The notes: generated by a model from the sequence alone, not told the origin. A DNA stretch of 64,000 nt from Streptomyces sp. NBC_01498 (GCF_036327775.1 NZ_CP109598.1:4464001-4528000), one strand, 5' to 3'. Positions 1 to 9,168 are shown, numbered from the stretch's first letter. Translations and numbers: made by a program.

Positions 1-3000
1 ACGGAACACCGTCTGCGGAGCGGTCGCCGAGTCGGTCCCGGCCACGGACAGTTCCCACATCGGCGGGGTTTCGGCGTCCGGTCCCGGCCGGTAGCGGACG
101 GCGAGTCGGTTCGCCGCCGTGCCGGGCAGCGAGAGCACGGTCTGGGGCCGCTCCGCGTCCAGGCTGGTGAGCTGGGCGCGTGCCGCCACGGTGAAACTCG
201 TCGCCCCGGTGACCGGGGGAGTGGCGGTGGACGCGTAGTCCCCGTCGCCGTCCAGCATGAGGTCACCGGCCCCGACCATCGGGAACGGGTCGGGCGACAG
301 CGGGTCGGTGGGCGCCAGGCGGATCCGCGCGTCGCCCGCGAGGGACAGGGCCTGGCCCCCCGCCGTGTCCACGGAGCTCCCGCCGGACTCCGCGTCCAGC
401 TGCCAGTACCCCACGCGGTTCGGCACGACCGTCATCAGCTCGGCGACCTGGGCCGCGGGCAGCACCCGGTCGAAGACGCGGACCCCGGCGAGGTCACCGG
501 TGAAGTGGTTCCGGTAGCCGCTCCCGGCCGTGGCACGGCCGATCTGGAGCGGGCCGGACGCCGCCCGCACCGAGACTCGCCCGGCGACGCCCCGGGAGTC
601 CCGGTCGAGGTAGAGGCGCAGTTCGGACGCGGTGGCGTCGTACACACCCGTCAGCAGGACCCACTGGTTCTCGACCACCGAGATCCCGGTGGAGACGGCC
701 TGCCACTTCTCGGGGGAGCCGACGTCGCCGGCCGGTACGGAGAATGCCCAGGTGCCGGCGGTGTGGTCGTAGCCCAGGGTGAAGCCGGGCTCGCCGGCGC
801 CGTCCTGGCTGACGACCGCCATGTCGCGGTCGAGCGCCGTCGGGCGCACCCACGCGCTGACGCTGAAGCTCTTCGAGGTGTCCAGCACCGTGTCGTCGAC
901 GTCGGCGAAGGCGCCGGCGGAGCCGTCGAAGCGGGCCGCCGCGTCGCCCCTGCCACCGGGGCCCTGGACTCCGAAGGAGACACCTGGACCGGTGCTTGCG
1001 GGGAACGCCCCCGTCTCGTCGCGGGCCTCGGTGCTGCCCGGTGCGTCGGCGAGGTTCCACTGCCCGACGACCGGTGTGCCCTCGGTCACCAGGAACTCGT
1101 AGTGCGCCTTGGTACTGGGGTTCCCGGCCCGGTCCACGGCGACGACGTCCACCCAGTGGCGTCCCGCGCGGGTGGGCATCCAGTCGACCGTGGCGGAGCC
1201 GCCGGCGGGGGTGGCGTCGACCGTGGTGGCCGGGGTCGCCGTGCTGTCGAACGCGTACCGGTACTTCACCACGTCGGTGTCCGGCACCGAGTCGTCCGGG
1301 TTCGGCGAGAAGGTGAACGTGCCGTTCGTGCCGACGCCGTGGTGGTAGGCGGAGTCGGACGGGTAGTCGTCGGACAGCACGTCCGGCATGCCCGGCAGGG
1401 TCTTGTCGTAGACGAACTCACAGCTCACGCCGGGGCCGTCGTCGCTCCACGGCCCGTAGCCGTCCCCGTCGTAGGTCCGCGCGCTCCACCGGACGACGGT
1501 GTTCTCCGGGATCGTGGACTTCACCGTGTGGGTGAATTTGGTGTCGCCGGCCGGCGACAGCCACGAAGGGGTCAGGTACGTGTAGGACCGGGCCGCGTCG
1601 CTGACCGGGTCGGTCCACTCCACCTTGAACTCGACCTTGACCTTGTCGGTCCGGCCGTCGGCGTGGTCGGGGTCGCTCGCGACCGCCTGCAACAGCGGCG
1701 GCACCTCGGAGTACGGCCGCCCGGTGCCGGCGGCACAGACACCGCCCGGGTTCTGCGAGAGCGTGGTGATCCTGTCCGGCAGGTTGTTGTAGTTGACCGA
1801 CAGGTACGCGTTTCCGCAGACCCTCTTCCACTCCGGGAGACGGCTCTCGTCGGCGGCCCTCAGGCCCAGCGTCATGGACGACCAGCCCTCCCTCGCCGCG
1901 GTCCGCACCTCGGTGGTGAGTTCACCGGTGGCGCCGCCCTTGAAGTGCAGGTTCGCCCGGCCGCCGCAACTGGTGGGCGAGAGGCGCTTGTCGACGGTGC
2001 CGAGGTGGTCGGTCCAGTCGTCGACGGTGCCGGCCCAGTCGCTGGACGGGTCGACGCGGTAGTTCTTGCCGCCGACGCGGTACAGCCGGACCGGTTCGGC
2101 GGCCGAGGCGGCACCGTGGACGTCGGCGACGCGGGCGGAGAACGTCGTGCCGAGGATCTGCTTCCCCCGGTAGAACGACATCGGCAGGGTGAACAGCACC
2201 CGCCGGACGCCGACTTCGTCGCAGGACACCGGGTGCCGGTCGGCGGTGCACATGCCGACCCCCGCGCTCCCGGAGAACCTCCAGTCCTGCTCGCCCGGCA
2301 TGCCGGACATGACTCCGGTCCGGGCCGTACGGGACGTGGTGCGCTGGACCGGATCGATGACCACCGGGAAGACGGTGTCCTCCGACGTGAGCAGCTTCCG
2401 GTCGGGAACGAGCGTGAGGCTGTCCTGGTCCACCCGCACTCCGAACGGGGTGGTCCTGCCGCCGCCTCCGGGACCGGCGAGCGCCGGCTCGGGCGCGGCG
2501 GACGGTGCCGGGTCCGCCGCTGCGGCGGCCCCCGTCAGGGCCTTGGACACGGCGGCGGGGCCCCGCGGTCCCGCCTCTGCCTCCTTGACGGCGGACGAGT
2601 CCCACATGGCCGGCCTGCCCGCCTCGAAGACGGTGCCGCCGACGGCGGCGTCCTCGGCCCTGAGAGCGCCGGAGGCGTCTTCCGTGACGTCGAGGCCGGC
2701 GGTCTCCAGTCCGAGTTCGATCCTGGCCAGGCGCGGATCGGCCGCGGCCTCGGGGGTGTTGACGACGAGCAGGTGGCCGAAGCCGTCCGCCTCGGCCCGT
2801 ACGGTCAGGTCGACTCCGGGCAGCGCGTCCTTGTACGTGGCGCTCCCGCCGTCGAGGACGGGCGCGGCCAGCTTGCCGTACGGCCAGGTCAGCGCGAGTT
2901 CACGGCCCGCCCGGTTCATGGTGACGAAGGGCCTGTCCGCCCCGCCGCCGGAGAACGACAGCTCGACGGCGGTCGCCTTCGGGACCACGGTGCCGTCGGC

Positions 3001-3351
3001 ACGCCGGACCAGCGTCGTGTCGATGTCGACCCACCGCCCGTCCTGGTACGTGCGGACGGGATCGGTGAACTCCCGTGCGGTGAAGGTCCCGTCGGGCTCG
3101 GCGTAGACCTCGCGGCGCTCGGTGCGCAGGGCGAGGACCTCGGCCTTCTTGCCGGATCCGGCGGCCGTGGTGAGCGCCTCGTGCTCGGTCAGGGCCTGCC
3201 CGGCGAAGGCGACCGGCGACAGGTCGGCCTGCCGGACACCGCCGGAGGGATCGCCGGGCAGGGCGCCGACGCCGCCGGTCAGTACGGCTCCGGCGACCAT
3301 CGCGGCGACCGCGCCGCGCAGCACCGGCCCGCGTGGTATTCGTCTGGACAC
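1..3351 (-). CDS. Large secreted LamG-type protein, C-terminus outside the window
   Basis: The frame is open from GTG at 3351 to the left edge (1117 codons seen) and has no stop, so the 3' end lies outside. AAAGGAG lies just upstream of the start. The N-terminus has two Arg residues and a hydrophobic stretch ending near GGVGALPG, a likely Sec signal. The next 300 residues (ERREVYAEPDGTFT, VELSFSGGG, LDGGSATYKDALPGVDLTV, AMWDSS) match the start of the protein at 31113 almost motif for motif. The region after about residue 750 (VGQWNLADAPGS, FSVSAWVRP, LLTGVYDATASELRLYLD) has the LamG/concanavalin-like lectin pattern. In actinomycetes such proteins often lie beside RHS toxins, so an RHS gene may follow to the left (inference). 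It is divergent from the lyase at 3978. Confidence 0.85.
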   Translation of the reverse strand, partial: MSRRIPRGPVLRGAVAAMVAGAVLTGGVGALPGDPSGGVRQADLSPVAFAGQALTEHEALTTAAGSGKKAEVLALRTERREVYAEPDGTFTAREFTDPVRTYQDGRWVDIDTTLVRRADGTVVPKATAVELSFSGGGADRPFVTMNRAGRELALTWPYGKLAAPVLDGGSATYKDALPGVDLTVRAEADGFGHLLVVNTPEAAADPRLARIELGLETAGLDVTEDASGALRAEDAAVGGTVFEAGRPAMWDSSAVKEAEAGPRGPAAVSKALTGAAAAADPAPSAAPEPALAGPGGGGRTTPFGVRVDQDSLTLVPDRKLLTSEDTVFPVVIDPVQRTTSRTARTGVMSGMPGEQDWRFSGSAGVGMCTADRHPVSCDEVGVRRVLFTLPMSFYRGKQILGTTFSARVADVHGAASAAEPVRLYRVGGKNYRVDPSSDWAGTVDDWTDHLGTVDKRLSPTSCGGRANLHFKGGATGELTTEVRTAAREGWSSMTLGLRAADESRLPEWKRVCGNAYLSVNYNNLPDRITTLSQNPGGVCAAGTGRPYSEVPPLLQAVASDPDHADGRTDKVKVEFKVEWTDPVSDAARSYTYLTPSWLSPAGDTKFTHTVKSTIPENTVVRWSARTYDGDGYGPWSDDGPGVSCEFVYDKTLPGMPDVLSDDYPSDSAYHHGVGTNGTFTFSPNPDDSVPDTDVVKYRYAFDSTATPATTVDATPAGGSATVDWMPTRAGRHWVDVVAVDRAGNPSTKAHYEFLVTEGTPVVGQWNLADAPGSTEARDETGAFPASTGPGVSFGVQGPGGRGDAAARFDGSAGAFADVDDTVLDTSKSFSVSAWVRPTALDRDMAVVSQDGAGEPGFTLGYDHTAGTWAFSVPAGDVGSPEKWQAVSTGISVVENQWVLLTGVYDATASELRLYLDRDSRGVAGRVSVRAASGPLQIGRATAGSGYRNHFTGDLAGVRVFDRVLPAAQVAELMTVVPNRVGYWQLDAESGGSSVDTAGGQALSLAGDARIRLAPTDPLSPDPFPMVGAGDLMLDGDGDYASTATPPVTGATSFTVAARAQLTSLDAERPQTVLSLPGTAANRLAVRYRPGPDAETPPMWELSVAGTDSATAPQTVFR

Positions 3352-3910
3352 GTGTGAGCTCTCCTTTGTTCGTTCGTCGTCGGGTCATCCCGCGGAAGGC
3401 GACGTTCTCCGCCGGGATTCCGTTCGCGCCCGGCTCGTCGGGCCCGCGAACCTCTGACCATTGATTCCAGAAATCGCCGTACCGTGCGGAACGGCGAACT
3501 CCCGCGTGCCGACCGGGGGTGCGAGGCCCTGCTGAGTTCGGCGACGGGCAGCGCGGCGTGCCCGTCCGCGCAGTGCGCAAGAAGCCCCCGTTGTCCCCGT
3601 CACTCTCAGCTGTACGATCCCCACCCCACAGCTACGAGACGCGATGGCGGACTATTCCATGAGCCTCTGACCTGCGCAAGAACACATATCCGACATAGGC
3701 CGTCACGCGGTGAACACAACTCCATCACATGGGACGCACGTCACAACACTGGTTTTTTCTGGACACCAAGCGGGCGCCCGACGCGCGCGGGCCGCTGGTG
3801 CGCGGCCGGAGGGCCCGCACGCGCGGAGTCGCGAGAGTTGCCGGAGCCGCCGAGGCCACCGGAGTCACCGAGGTCGCCGGGGGTGCTCATCCCGCGCGCT
3901 CCTTGCCCGG

Positions 3911-3951
3911 GCTGCATATGCTCATGCAGAGTTCTCCCTGACTGAATAGTT
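3911..3951 (+). promoter_or_regulatory. Upstream region of the lyase gene with inverted repeat and hut-like motif
   Basis: The 626-bp gap between divergent genes (3352-3977) holds no convincing gene. Just before the lyase start there is an inverted repeat CTGCAT-ATGCTC-ATGCAG (about 3912-3929) and then TGAATAGTT at 3943-3951. The same 9-mer is the right inner arm of the palindrome at the hutU promoter (13796-13804). That suggests a shared regulator, but a 9-mer alone is weak proof. Confidence 0.4.
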
Positions 3952-3977
3952 CGCCGATGCCACGAAGGGTGGTGTCC

Positions 3978-5552
3978 GTGGTGTCCTCCGTGACCGACGA
4001 CCGTGCCCCCGCCGTACGGCCCGCCCTCGTCGTCCTCGACGGGCAGAGCCTGCCCGTCGCCGACATCGTCCGGCTCGCCGACGGCTCCGCCCGCCCCGTG
4101 CCCGGCACCGACGCCATGAAGCGCGTCGAGCGGTCCTGGCACACCGCGCGCGAACTCGCCGCGTCCGGACGGGTCTACGGACGCTCCACCGGCGTCGGCG
4201 CCAACCGCAACGAGGCCGTCCCCAGCGAGGCCGCCGCCGACCACGGGCTGCGGCTGCTGCGCAGCCACGCCGGTGCCATCGGGCGCCCGCTGCCCGCCCG
4301 CGAGGTCCGCGCCATGCTCGCCGTACGGACCAACCAGCTCCTCGCCGGCGGCGCCGGGCTGCGCCCCACCGTCGTCACCGCCCTCTGCGACGCCCTGACC
4401 GTCGGCGCGCACCCGGTCGTCAACGAGTTCGGCTCGGTCGGCACCGGCGACATCGCCGCCCTCGCCCAGGTCGGCCTCGCCCTCGCCGGCGAGCACCCCT
4501 GGCAGGGCGGCCGGCCGCCCGAGGCGCAGGCCCTCGACAACAACGACGCCCTCGCCCTCATCAGCAGCAACGCCCTGACACTCGGTCAGGCGGCCCTGGC
4601 ACTCGACGAGTTGAGGCGGCTGATCGCCGCGACCGAGGTCGTCGCCGCGCTCTCCCTGCTCGCCGTGGACGGCAGCTTCGAGGCGTACGCCGAACCCGCC
4701 CACGCCGCGCGCCCGCACCCCGGCTCGTACGCCGTCGCCGCCCGGATGCGGCACATACTCGGCGCCCCCGAACGGCCCACCCCGCCGCTCGGCCGTATCC
4801 AGGACCCGTACGGCTTCCGCTGTGTGCCCCAGGTCCACGGGCCCGCCCGCGACGCGGCCGACGCGCTGGAGCGCGCGCTCGCCGTCGAGATCAACGCCGC
4901 CGCCGAGAACCCGCTGATCTGCCCCGGCACGGACGACGACGCGGCGCCCGCCGCCTACCACCACGGCGGCTTCTACCTCGCCCAACTCGCCCTCGCGCTC
5001 GACCACTTCAGACTGGCCATCGTGCAGACCGCCCGGCTGTCCAGCTCCCGGCTCTCCGCGCTCAACGAACCCGCCTTCACCCGGCTGCGGCCCTTCCTCG
5101 CCGACGCCGAGCCCGCCAGTTCCGGCGTGATGATCCTGGAGTACGCGGCCGGGGCCGCCCTCGGCGATCTGCGCGCCTTCTCCGCCCCCGCCTCGCTCGG
5201 CCACGCCGTACTGTCCCGGGGCGTGGAGGAACAGGCCAGCTTCGCGTCGCTGGCCGCGCGTCAGACGCTCCGGGCCTGCGAGGCGTACCGTCTGGTCGTC
5301 GGCTGCGAACTCGTAGCCGCCGTAAGGGCGTTGCGCCAGCGCGGGCTCAGGCCCGAGGCCACGCTGCCCGTCGGCGGGGCGTTCGCGCTGGCCGAATCCG
5401 TACTCGACGCGGAGACCGCCGACCGGCCGCTGACCGACGACGTGACAGCCGCCGCATGGCTGCTCGACCGGCTGGGCCCGGCCGCGGACGAGTCGAACCG
5501 TACGGGCACCCCCGGGGCGCATGTCACCGGTACGACGAGAGGGATCGTGTGA
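3978..5552 (+). CDS. Aromatic amino acid/histidine ammonia-lyase family protein with GTG in place of the ASG triad
   Basis: The fold family is recognisable from YGRSTGVGAN near the N-terminus, QDPYGFRCVPQVHG, EINAAAENPLI and EEQASFASLAARQ, which match conserved blocks of histidine and phenylalanine ammonia-lyases. These enzymes deaminate through an MIO cofactor made autocatalytically from Ala-Ser-Gly. Here the site (nt 4440-4448) reads Gly-Thr-Gly in SVGTGDIAALAQ, and the usual KEGLALINGT block is DNNDALALISSN. Activity is therefore uncertain. The start is GTG 3978, 8 nt after GAAGGG; ATG 3957 is an in-frame alternative. It overlaps the RpiR gene by 4 bp, implying coupling. A shared upstream 9-mer links it tentatively to histidine use; it is not a canonical HutH. 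Confidence 0.8.
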   Translation: MVSSVTDDRAPAVRPALVVLDGQSLPVADIVRLADGSARPVPGTDAMKRVERSWHTARELAASGRVYGRSTGVGANRNEAVPSEAAADHGLRLLRSHAGAIGRPLPAREVRAMLAVRTNQLLAGGAGLRPTVVTALCDALTVGAHPVVNEFGSVGTGDIAALAQVGLALAGEHPWQGGRPPEAQALDNNDALALISSNALTLGQAALALDELRRLIAATEVVAALSLLAVDGSFEAYAEPAHAARPHPGSYAVAARMRHILGAPERPTPPLGRIQDPYGFRCVPQVHGPARDAADALERALAVEINAAAENPLICPGTDDDAAPAAYHHGGFYLAQLALALDHFRLAIVQTARLSSSRLSALNEPAFTRLRPFLADAEPASSGVMILEYAAGAALGDLRAFSAPASLGHAVLSRGVEEQASFASLAARQTLRACEAYRLVVGCELVAAVRALRQRGLRPEATLPVGGAFALAESVLDAETADRPLTDDVTAAAWLLDRLGPAADESNRTGTPGAHVTGTTRGIV

Positions 5553-6385
5553 GCGACAGTCCGGCCGCCCGCCTCCAGCAGTTGTTCGAGGGCCACCGGC
5601 TCACCCCCACCCAGCGCCGGATCGCGCACAGCATGGTGCGCCGGGCCGCCGACGCGCCGTTCCTCTCCAGCGTCGAACTCGCCGAACTCGCCGGAGTCAG
5701 CCAGCCCTCCGTGACGCGCTTCGCCGTCGCGCTCGGCTTCGACGGCTACCCGGCGCTGCGCAGACATCTGCGCGAGGTCGCGCCCGCCGGGCAGGACACG
5801 GGGGCGTCCGCGTACAACGAGTACCAACAGGCCGTCCACGCCGAACTGGAGAATCTGCGCCAACTGGCCGACCTGCTGGCCGATCCGGGCCCCGTCGAGC
5901 GGGCCGGGCGCGCACTCGCCGCCTCGACCCCGCTGCCCGTCCTCGGGCTGCGCGCCGCGTCCGCCCAGGCCAAGGGCTTCGCGTACTTCGCCGCCAAGGT
6001 CCACCCCGACATCCGGCTCCTGGACGAGGGCGGCACCATGCTCGCCGACCGGGTCGACGCCGCGCGGCGCGCGGGCGCGAGCGCGCTGCTCTGCTTCGCG
6101 CTGCCGCGCCATCCCCGGGAGGTCGTGGAGGCGCTGGACCACGCGCGGGCGGCCGGGCTGTTCGTGGTCACGGTCGCCGACTCGCTCTTCGCGCCCGTCG
6201 CCGCCCACAGCGACCTGCTGATCCCGGCGGCCGTCGGCACGGGGCTCGCCTTCGACACGGCGTGCGCCCCGATGCTCCTGGGGCGGGTGCTGCTGGAGGC
6301 GATGTGCGACGACCTGCCGGACGCGCAGGCGCGCCTGGAGGACTTCGACGTACGGGCGGCGGCCCGGGGCCTGTTCGTGGAATAG
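5549..6385 (+). CDS. MurR/RpiR family transcriptional regulator (HTH_6 + SIS)
   Basis: The 278-residue protein starts with an HTH_6 domain: LTPTQRRIAHSMVRRA, then LSSVELAELAGVSQPSVTRFAVALGFDGYPALRRHL as the recognition region (given in parts: helix core VSQPSVTRF). The C-terminal half is a SIS sugar-isomerase fold (LGLRAASAQAKGFAYF, SALLCFALPRHPREV, VVTVADS). RpiR proteins sense phosphorylated sugars or related metabolites through SIS; some control histidine utilisation. The GTG start overlaps the lyase stop (GTGA), so it is probably co-translated with that gene and may control it. Confidence 0.9.
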   Translation: MSDSPAARLQQLFEGHRLTPTQRRIAHSMVRRAADAPFLSSVELAELAGVSQPSVTRFAVALGFDGYPALRRHLREVAPAGQDTGASAYNEYQQAVHAELENLRQLADLLADPGPVERAGRALAASTPLPVLGLRAASAQAKGFAYFAAKVHPDIRLLDEGGTMLADRVDAARRAGASALLCFALPRHPREVVEALDHARAAGLFVVTVADSLFAPVAAHSDLLIPAAVGTGLAFDTACAPMLLGRVLLEAMCDDLPDAQARLEDFDVRAAARGLFVE

Positions 6386-6500
6386 ATTCCGCCGATTTCC
6401 CCGGAGTGCGCGATCCGTTGGCCCGTTCTCAGGAAAACCTCAGAAAACCGCACTAATCTGCCCGCCACAACTTCGGTGCATCGGAGCAGAGGAGGCGGCC

Positions 6501-7223
6501 GTGAAACGCGGAGGGCAGCAGTCGCTGGCACGGGTGACGGTGATCGTGAGGGGCGGCGCGGCCCCGATGTGGTGGCCCGGGGTGCTGGCCGCCGCGAGCG
6601 GGGCGCTGATTCCCGGACTCACCGGCCGCCGGGTCGGGTTGTACGCGGGGGTGGCCCTGTTCGTCCTGACGGCGGCGGTCGTGGCGCTCGCCCGGCGGCG
6701 GCGGTACGACGGGTGGGCCGAGGCCGCCACAAGGGTCGCGAGGTTCGACTACCTCCAGGACCGGGCGGTGACGCTGAGAGTGTGGCGGCGGGCCCATGTG
6801 TGGTGGCTGGTGGGCGGGTTCCTGGTGGCGGCGGGCACTTCGTTCGTCGTCCCGGTCGCCGGGGGCGCGGTCCTCGCGGGCGCCGGTGCCGGGCTGTGGC
6901 TCAAGGCCGTGCTGCTGGGCCGCGCCGAACGGGCGGGCGGGCAGCTGCTCTGGGTCCGTACCGACTGGGCCGGGCGGGGCAGCCCCGTCGGGCCCAGGGT
7001 GAAGGGGTTCCGTACGACCGGGCTCGAAGCGGGGGACGCCGCGCCCGGTGGGGCGCGGCGATCCCGTGGCAGGAAGGCGGGGCCCGTGAAGGCGCGGCCC
7101 GCGGCGAAGGTGGAACCGGCGGCGACGGTGCGGCCCGTGAAGGCGGGGGCGGCCGGGGCGGCCGGTCCGGTGGGAGCGGGGAACGCCGCGCCGGCCGAGG
7201 CGGGTTCCGCCGCCGAACGCTGA
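6501..7223 (+). CDS. Hypothetical membrane protein with basic Ala/Pro-rich tail
   Basis: The GTG start follows GAGGAGG by 6 nt. The first 60 residues hold two hydrophobic segments (WWPGVLAAASGALIPGL and VGLYAGVALFVLTAAVVAL), and residues about 100-140 hold two more (WWLVGGFLVAAGTSFVV, AGGAVLAGAGAGLWL). The last ~75 residues are a low-complexity Arg/Lys/Ala/Pro/Gly stretch, probably disordered. No enzymatic motif is seen and no function is assigned. It converges with the Roadblock operon. Just upstream (6428-6450) CTCAGGAAAAC and CTCAGAAAAC form a short direct repeat. Confidence 0.7.
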   Translation: MKRGGQQSLARVTVIVRGGAAPMWWPGVLAAASGALIPGLTGRRVGLYAGVALFVLTAAVVALARRRRYDGWAEAATRVARFDYLQDRAVTLRVWRRAHVWWLVGGFLVAAGTSFVVPVAGGAVLAGAGAGLWLKAVLLGRAERAGGQLLWVRTDWAGRGSPVGPRVKGFRTTGLEAGDAAPGGARRSRGRKAGPVKARPAAKVEPAATVRPVKAGAAGAAGPVGAGNAAPAEAGSAAER

Positions 7224-7249
7224 CCGGCCGACCCGGCCGCCCCGGCGGG

Positions 7250-7308
7250 CCCGTGGCGCTGACGAGTCCCGTGGCGCTGCGGGCCCGTGGTGCTGACGGG
7301 TCCCGTCA
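7250..7308. repeat. Short tandem repeats ending in a perfect inverted repeat between convergent genes
   Basis: Three imperfect copies of an 18-bp unit beginning CCCGTGGCGCTG (7250, 7268, 7284) end in TGACGGG-T-CCCGTCA (7294-7308). The position between two convergent stops fits a bidirectional terminator. Confidence 0.5.
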
Positions 7309-7315
7309 GGTCCCG

Positions 7316-7690
7316 TCACACCTCCAGGGTGTTCTCGATCCTCTTGAGCTGGTGTCTGGCCATCGCCAGGTTCGCCCGCTGCTTGTCCAGCGCCAGATAG
7401 AGGAACAGGCCCACGTTGCCCCGGCCCTTGAGCAGCCGGATCAGGTGGTACTGGCCGCCGAGGGTGATCAGGATGTCCTCGATCTCGTCCTTGAGGCCGA
7501 GCATCTCCATCGCGCGGACCTTGGCCCGCACCACATCGGTGTTCCCGGCGGCGGCGACCGTCAGATCCAGTTCCTCGCCGCCGCCCACGGTGCCGAGGGC
7601 CATGCCGCTGCCGTAGTCGACGAGGGCGGCCCCGATGGCGCCCTGGATGGAGGCGGTGGCTTCCTTGAGAGCCGCTTCGGTGTTGGCCAT
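7316..7690 (-). CDS. Roadblock/LC7-like protein, 124 residues
   Basis: Starting at ATG 7690 after AAGGAAG gives a 124-residue protein with the Roadblock pattern: an N-terminal helix (EAALKEATASIQG), a strand pair IGAALVDYGSGMALGTVG, and a second half LITLGGQYHLIRLLKGRGNVGLFLYLALDKQRANLAMARHQL. Roadblock/LC7 (MglB-type) proteins bind or regulate small Ras-like GTPases such as MglA or CvnD. This is the last gene of a four-gene minus-strand set and resembles the protein at 9165-9665 (both have GLALGT/GMALGT and LDxxxxNLAxAR). No GTPase gene is in this set. Confidence 0.75.
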   Translation of the reverse strand: MANTEAALKEATASIQGAIGAALVDYGSGMALGTVGGGEELDLTVAAAGNTDVVRAKVRAMEMLGLKDEIEDILITLGGQYHLIRLLKGRGNVGLFLYLALDKQRANLAMARHQLKRIENTLEV

Positions 7691-7760
7691 GGGGGTCGCA
7701 CTTCCTTTTCGTCTTTGGGAGTTCGTCCCCCGGCCGGTCCCGGCCGGGGGCGCTGAGGTC

Positions 7761-7803
7761 GAAGAAGTCGAGATCGGAGGAGTCGAGATCGGAGAAGTCG
7801 AGC
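7761..7803. repeat. Short direct repeats in the Roadblock intergenic gap
   Basis: About three copies of a 15-16 bp unit GAAGTCGAGATCGGA lie in the gap between two Roadblock genes. No function can be read from it. Confidence 0.6.
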
Positions 7804-7852
7804 CGAGCTGTTCGCGGGGGCGCTGACGGGGGTGTTCTGCCGGGGCCACGGC

Positions 7853-8299
7853 TCAGGCGTTCTCCCGTCGTTCGAGAGCGCCGTCCACGAGTACGCCGAT
7901 CCGCGCGCCGGACCGGCGGGCCTCCAGATGGAGTCGGCCGACGTTGATCCGGGGCTCGGCGAGGACGGTGAGGACGGCGGAGCCTCCGGCGGCGTACGTC
8001 GCGACGTAGCCGTGCTCGCCCCTGATCAGCAGTTCCCGGAAGCCGCCCTGGCCCGTCGCGTCGGTCAGCCGCAGCGACACACCGAGCACGGCGGCGGTCA
8101 GGGCGGCCACGCCCTCCGGCTCCACCACCGCGCCCCGCCCGGCCGGGCTCCCGGGGCCGCTTCCGGCGAGGGACCCGGGAGCCGAGAGCTCCTCGGCCAG
8201 GACGAGACCGTCGGTGGTCGCGGCCAGTGCCCCGGTCAGCTGGGGCATCCGGGCCCGTAACCGCCGCAGTTCCCCCAGGACTTCGGCCTCCGCGGTCAT
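7853..8299 (-). CDS. Roadblock/LC7-like protein, 148 residues
   Basis: The ATG at 8299 follows GAGGAGA by 6 nt; a longer frame upstream lacks such a site. The pattern is like CvnB: helix VLGELRRLRARMPQLTGA, strand AATTDGLVLAEE, then LRLTDATGQGGFRELLIRGEHGYVATY and VLTVLAE. A Ser/Gly/Pro-rich insert follows the first strand. It likely forms a regulatory dimer for a Ras-like GTPase (family knowledge). It lies 38 bp after the PATAN-like gene and is probably co-transcribed with it. Confidence 0.7.
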   Translation of the reverse strand: MTAEAEVLGELRRLRARMPQLTGALAATTDGLVLAEELSAPGSLAGSGPGSPAGRGAVVEPEGVAALTAAVLGVSLRLTDATGQGGFRELLIRGEHGYVATYAAGGSAVLTVLAEPRINVGRLHLEARRSGARIGVLVDGALERRENA

Positions 8300-8337
8300 C
8301 AGCTGTCTCCTCTCGCTGCGCAGCCGTAGAGCGCGTC

Positions 8338-9168
8338 TCACAGGCTTGCCTCCAGGGCGTCACGGAGCCGTCGGAGCAGGGCGGTGTCGGGGTCGGCGGA
8401 GACCTCCGCGATCCAGGCGGGAAGCCTCGGACGGGCCTCCTCGGGCGGATCGGGAGGGGTGTCGACCAGCCCGGCCGCCGCCAGCCGCCGTACGTCCAGA
8501 AGGGTGTGGAACGCGGGGCGGCCCAGGGCCCACGCGATGGCCGCCGGGGTGCGTACGCCGTCGGCCAGCCGCAGCAGCGCCTGCTGGCGGCGGGTGACCG
8601 ACTGGCCGGGCGCGGGGGCGCGGCGCACCACCGGGGCGTGGTCGACGGCCGGGTAGGGCCAGACCTGGTCGAGCAGTTCGCGGCGGCGCAGCGTCTCACG
8701 TTCGACGGCCGCCGCCGGGACGGGGCGTACCGGGCCGATCCAGTGCGCGGCGCCGTAACGGAACCGGGTGGGACCGCTGCCCGGTGCCAGCGCGAAGAAC
8801 GCGGCGTCGTACAGCGCGCCGAGATGGCAGATCTCCAGTTCGCCCCCGGCTATTCGGCCGCTGTCCACCAGGAAGCGCCCGACCTCGCGGCGGGCTCCCG
8901 CCTCGTCCACGGCCCGCTGCCAGCCGTCACGGTGCAGCCTGCCGCCGGTGGTCAGCAGGACGTCGATGCCGGGCGCGGCGGGGCTTTCGGCGTGCACGAC
9001 ACGGCCCTCGGAGAGATAGAGCGTGCCGTGGTCGCGCAGCAGGGCGCCGGTGGCGCGTTCGGCTACCAGCCGCAGAAGCATCGGCGAGACGGGGGAGAGG
9101 GCGGTGGGGACGGGCGGGGCGGTGGCCGTTTCGGTGGCGGTTTCGGGGGCCGCCAGGTCGGTGTTCAT
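8338..9168 (-). CDS. PATAN/DUF4388-like signalling protein
   Basis: The 276-residue protein has an N-terminal segment (ATGALLRDHGTLYLSEGRVVHAESPAAPG, i.e. a short Gly-x-Leu motif followed by a strand and hxHAxxxxxxG) that resembles the PATAN/DUF4388 domain of regulatory scaffold proteins. The C-terminal ~100 residues (TRRQQALLRLADGVRTPAAI, FHTLLDVRRLAAAGLV) look like a winged-helix tail. Its ATG overlaps the stop of the Roadblock gene at 9165 by 4 bp. Family assignment is by eye only. Its context suggests a GTPase-linked or transcriptional signalling role. Confidence 0.5.
   Translation of the reverse strand: MNTDLAAPETATETATAPPVPTALSPVSPMLLRLVAERATGALLRDHGTLYLSEGRVVHAESPAAPGIDVLLTTGGRLHRDGWQRAVDEAGARREVGRFLVDSGRIAGGELEICHLGALYDAAFFALAPGSGPTRFRYGAAHWIGPVRPVPAAAVERETLRRRELLDQVWPYPAVDHAPVVRRAPAPGQSVTRRQQALLRLADGVRTPAAIAWALGRPAFHTLLDVRRLAAAGLVDTPPDPPEEARPRLPAWIAEVSADPDTALLRRLRDALEASL

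Noticed and set aside
505-3357. A 950-residue open frame on the plus strand over the LamG gene
   Set aside because: It is an antisense artefact of high G+C third positions: Arg/Gly/Val-rich, no motif, while the minus frame has a signal peptide, LamG motifs and a paralogue in the window.
3978-5552. Canonical hutH
   Set aside because: The ASG triad and the KEGLALINGT-type block are both altered, so the symbol is not assigned.
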